The translations under genes and the position numbers were made by a program. A stretch of DNA of 64,000 bases from Mesobacillus harenae (GTDB lineage: Bacteria > Bacillota > Bacilli > Bacillales > Cytobacillaceae): positions 423,832-487,831 of the forward strand of contig NZ_JABUNR010000001.1 in NCBI RefSeq assembly GCF_013343715.1. The letters are read 5' to 3'. This document shows positions 62,264 through 64,000 of this stretch, piece by piece. Within the stretch, counting starts at the first letter, position 1. The number at the start of each line of letters is the position of its first letter. The notes beneath the pieces are model-generated. The model had not been told where the DNA came from and ran no database searches. It worked only from the letters and a program-made list of their open reading frames with translations.

Positions 62264-62809
62264 TTAGTGGGTTGGATACATATTTGTGTTAAGGGTACGG
62301 TTGGTAGTGAAGGTTTGGTAAACGTCACGTTCTTTTGTGTCGTCTGCTTCTACTAGTAAGAGGATATTTCCTTCTTTGATATAGCGTTCGTATTCTTTAG
62401 CGTCATCCTCCGGAATTCCTGCTCCAGTTAATGCACCAACGATACCACCACCGCCAGCGCCAATTGCTGCACCGCTAAGTGTAGTTGCTAACGGGCCTGC
62501 AGCTGCAAGTGGTCCGATGCCAGGGATAGCAAGAAGCCCGACTTCGGCGATCAGTCCGACAATACCACCTAGGATTCCACCTGATCCGGCGCCAATTGCG
62601 GCTCCTTTTCCTGCTGCTTTGCCGCGTTCAGCGTCGTTACCTGTTTCAACATCTGAACCAGTCGCATCCTCAAGGTTTTCAACATCATCATGACTTTTAG
62701 CGAAAACTGAAATTGAATCCTTGTCATATCCCATTTTTCTTAAATCTTCAATTGCACGAATAGCATTTTCTTCATTTTCAAATACTCCACCAATTATACG
62801 TTTTTCCAT
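62264..62809 (-). CDS. General stress protein 17M-like
   Basis: 181 aa. It begins MEKRIIGGVFENEENAIRAIEDLRKMGYDKDSISVFAKS, the GSP17M-like repeat (compare YflT), then has a Gly/Ala-rich hydrophobic centre (GKGAAIGAGSGGILGGIVGL) and ends with the acidic PEDDAKEYERYIKEGNILLLVEADD. Likely attached to membranes and made in general stress. AAAGGAGG precedes the ATG at 62809; a sigma-B-like promoter sits upstream. Confidence 0.8.
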   Translation of the reverse strand: MEKRIIGGVFENEENAIRAIEDLRKMGYDKDSISVFAKSHDDVENLEDATGSDVETGNDAERGKAAGKGAAIGAGSGGILGGIVGLIAEVGLLAIPGIGPLAAAGPLATTLSGAAIGAGGGGIVGALTGAGIPEDDAKEYERYIKEGNILLLVEADDTKERDVYQTFTTNRTLNTNMYPTH

Positions 62810-62845
62810 TTTATATAACCTCCTTTTTTTGCTCACAGTTACTAA

Positions 62846-62871
62846 CTACCCTCCAGAAATAGAGTAGAAAC
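62846..62871 (-). promoter_or_regulatory. Sigma-B-like promoter of the 17M-like gene
   Basis: Minus strand GTTTCT (62871-62866), 14 nt, GGGTAG (62851-62846); compare GTTTAA-N12-15-GGGTAT. Confidence 0.6.
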
Positions 62872-62954
62872 GTAGAGTTTTTGATTTTAGATGGTTTTTG
62901 AGAGATAGATTAAAGAAATTAACCTATCATAGAGTACCGATATAACCATAAAAC

Positions 62955-62988
62955 AAAAAAACTGCTTGCAAAAACAGCAGCTTTCATA
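62955..62988 (-). terminator. Possible terminator after the DUF3231-like gene
   Basis: Minus strand GCTGCT and AGCAG arms followed by TTTTTTT; imperfect stem. Confidence 0.5.
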
Positions 62989-63030
62989 AATGATAACCTA
63001 TGGAAGTAAGAGTAGGTTGTGATATCAGAC

Positions 63031-63576
63031 TTATTGTTCAGGCTTACCCGGAGGAAGATAGGGAGGAGGTAATTTTAGCCACCCCCTTGAATTCATTAGG
63101 TTTTTAAGAGGTGCGGCAAATTTCATTAGTTGGACTTGAATCTCAAAGAATAATATCCCGACATCATTACGAACACTCTGAGATAAGGATTGCGCACAAA
63201 AAGTGATTGCAAAGGCCACCTTTACGGAAATTAAGTTAGCAATTTCGTCATCTGTCAGTTTAACTCCCTCAGGGACTGCCATTGGGTCAGACTTTGGTTT
63301 ATCTTCATTTATTGCAGGAAGAGGGATACCCTCTTTTATCATAAATTGTTTTATCATGTCGTAGTCATTTTTGTATGCTTTAATAGCATTTTTTAAAGCA
63401 TGAATCAGATCAGCATCCTCAGTAGTATTTAAGGCGGCCTGATAAAGTCCCCTGGCTTCCTGGAAAGAAGTCAAAGCTGTCCACAGGCTCATTACTTCAC
63501 CAACATGAAGACAAGGGATTTCAAGTATTCGCTTACCGATTCTAACGTTCTTGTCATAAATTTTCACCTCAAGCAA
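63031..63576 (-). CDS. DUF3231-like protein
   Basis: 181 aa, helical. LHVGEVMSLWTALTSFQEARGLYQAALN, FMIKEGIPLP and SVRNDVGILFFEIQVQLMKFAAPLKNLMNSRGWLKLPPPY recall one half of DUF3231 (four-helix, ferritin-like) proteins of Bacillus; the family normally has two such halves, so this is a single-domain form. Start unclear: TTG 63576 or GTG 63567; neither has a good ribosome site. Confidence 0.55.
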   Translation of the reverse strand: MLEVKIYDKNVRIGKRILEIPCLHVGEVMSLWTALTSFQEARGLYQAALNTTEDADLIHALKNAIKAYKNDYDMIKQFMIKEGIPLPAINEDKPKSDPMAVPEGVKLTDDEIANLISVKVAFAITFCAQSLSQSVRNDVGILFFEIQVQLMKFAAPLKNLMNSRGWLKLPPPYLPPGKPEQ

Positions 63577-63869
63577 TGTATTAGTTACATAATCCCCCTT
63601 AATAGTCCGGTTTATGTGAAGAAAAGGCCGCCCCCCATACCTACGGGATCGGTTTTCGAATACAAAAGCTAAATTAGCACACCAATTAGCCTTTCTATTC
63701 CCAATTGAATTAGGCTGCTTATTTTTATGGATTTTGTTAAAAATGATATTTAACTACGATTTGGCGTTTATGCTGTAAATGGTATACAGAGAGGCCGATA
63801 AATAAAAACATTCTTTCCTATCTTAAGTCATTAACCAGTGATCGATAAAATAAGCGGAGGTTTAAAGTT
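63577..63869. other. AT-rich stretch before the IS element
   Basis: No gene seen. It holds no recognisable tRNA or repeat. Confidence 0.4.
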
Positions 63870-64000
63870 AGTCTAAAAAGTGGACACGTGAAAATGAGAT
63901 TTTATTTATAATATAAATATCATTTAAAAGGACGTGTTCAAGATGGGGAAGCACTTTTCACAAGAGTACAAAGAATATGTATCCAAGTTAGTGGTAGAAG
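63870..64000 (+). mobile_element. Left end of an IS3-family element, cut by the window edge
   Basis: AAAAAGTGGACACGTG at 63876-63890 resembles IS3-type termini, and a transposase OrfA start follows. The right end is outside the window, so group and completeness are unknown; the left boundary is approximate. Confidence 0.55.
63943..64000 (+). CDS. IS3-type transposase OrfA, 3'-truncated by window end
   Basis: Only MGKHFSQEYKEYVSKLVVE can be read. The opening F(S/P)-x-E-(F/Y)-K-x-Y-x-x-K-L-(V/I)-V-E is that of IS3-family helix-turn-helix OrfA proteins. The rest lies beyond the window. Confidence 0.65.
   Translation, partial: MGKHFSQEYKEYVSKLVVE

Noticed and set aside
1..64000. CRISPR array, prophage or replication origin
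   Set aside because: No regularly spaced identical repeats, phage structural genes or DnaA-box clusters were seen.

Overview
The window reads as chromosome of a low-GC, spore-forming-type Firmicute in the Bacillaceae (Bacillus sensu lato). The grounds are strong AGGAGG-type ribosome sites with frequent TTG/GTG starts, two SAM-I (S-box) riboswitches, and many Bacillaceae-typical small families (YezD, DUF3906, CydS, DUF1659/DUF2922/YvrJ, YndM, DUF3231, BA3454-type). No species can be named from sequence alone. Nearly all genes look chromosomal and intact. The mobile DNA seen is the start of an IS3-type element at the right edge and short non-autonomous repeats.

Layout. 1-1873: tail of a siroheme operon (HemD domain, SirB, SirC). 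2008-8074: sirtuin, DehI-like protein, MFS transporter, two unlisted-size CXXCXGXG zinc-finger microproteins, SulP anion transporter and a universal stress protein. 8212-16016 (minus): a methionine operon metI-metC-yitJ-metH behind an S-box leader. 16207-25214 (plus): a second S-box leader with yezD, then sulfate assimilation in pathway order: cysH, CysP-type sulfate permease, sat, cysC, ferredoxin-type sulfite reductase, DUF3906, cobA, sirB, sirC and an SDR. The two S-box leaders are divergent, so SAM controls methionine synthesis and probably the sulfur supply from one intergenic region. Siroheme made by CobA-SirC-SirB is the cofactor of the sulfite reductase in the same operon; the set at the left edge is a second copy.

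25332-34216: YndM-like membrane protein, K+ channel, cytochrome bd operon (an upstream 31-aa membrane microprotein, cydA, cydB, cydS), cardiolipin synthase, LysE exporter, about 1 kb of degenerate DNA with tandem repeats, and a VanW lipoprotein. 34328-43210: carboxymuconolactone decarboxylase-like protein, TetR regulator, unknown proteins, CstA, a cory-CC-star/ArsA ATPase pair, GNAT, the DUF1659-DUF2922-YvrJ trio, and a cold-shock protein. 43537-53186: sbcDC, CBO0543 family membrane protein, Dph6-like ATPase, TIGR02206 membrane protein, type II pantothenate kinase and SelB.

53419-64000: lysozyme-like cell-wall protein, small conserved proteins, a radical SAM/SPASM protein divergent from a 50-aa peptide carrying GCMGCGC, an MBL hydrolase with its TetR repressor and double operator, a LysM-NlpC/P60 endopeptidase, stress proteins (BA3454-like, PAS-STAS, 17M-like with a sigma-B-like promoter), a DUF3231-like protein and the IS edge.

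The least explained items are the radical SAM/Cys-peptide pair, the ArsA/CC-tail pair, the CXXCXGXG microprotein pair beside the SulP gene, the small membrane protein ahead of cydA, and SelB with no other selenocysteine gene in view. All functional calls rest on reading motifs and on memory of families; no search was run.
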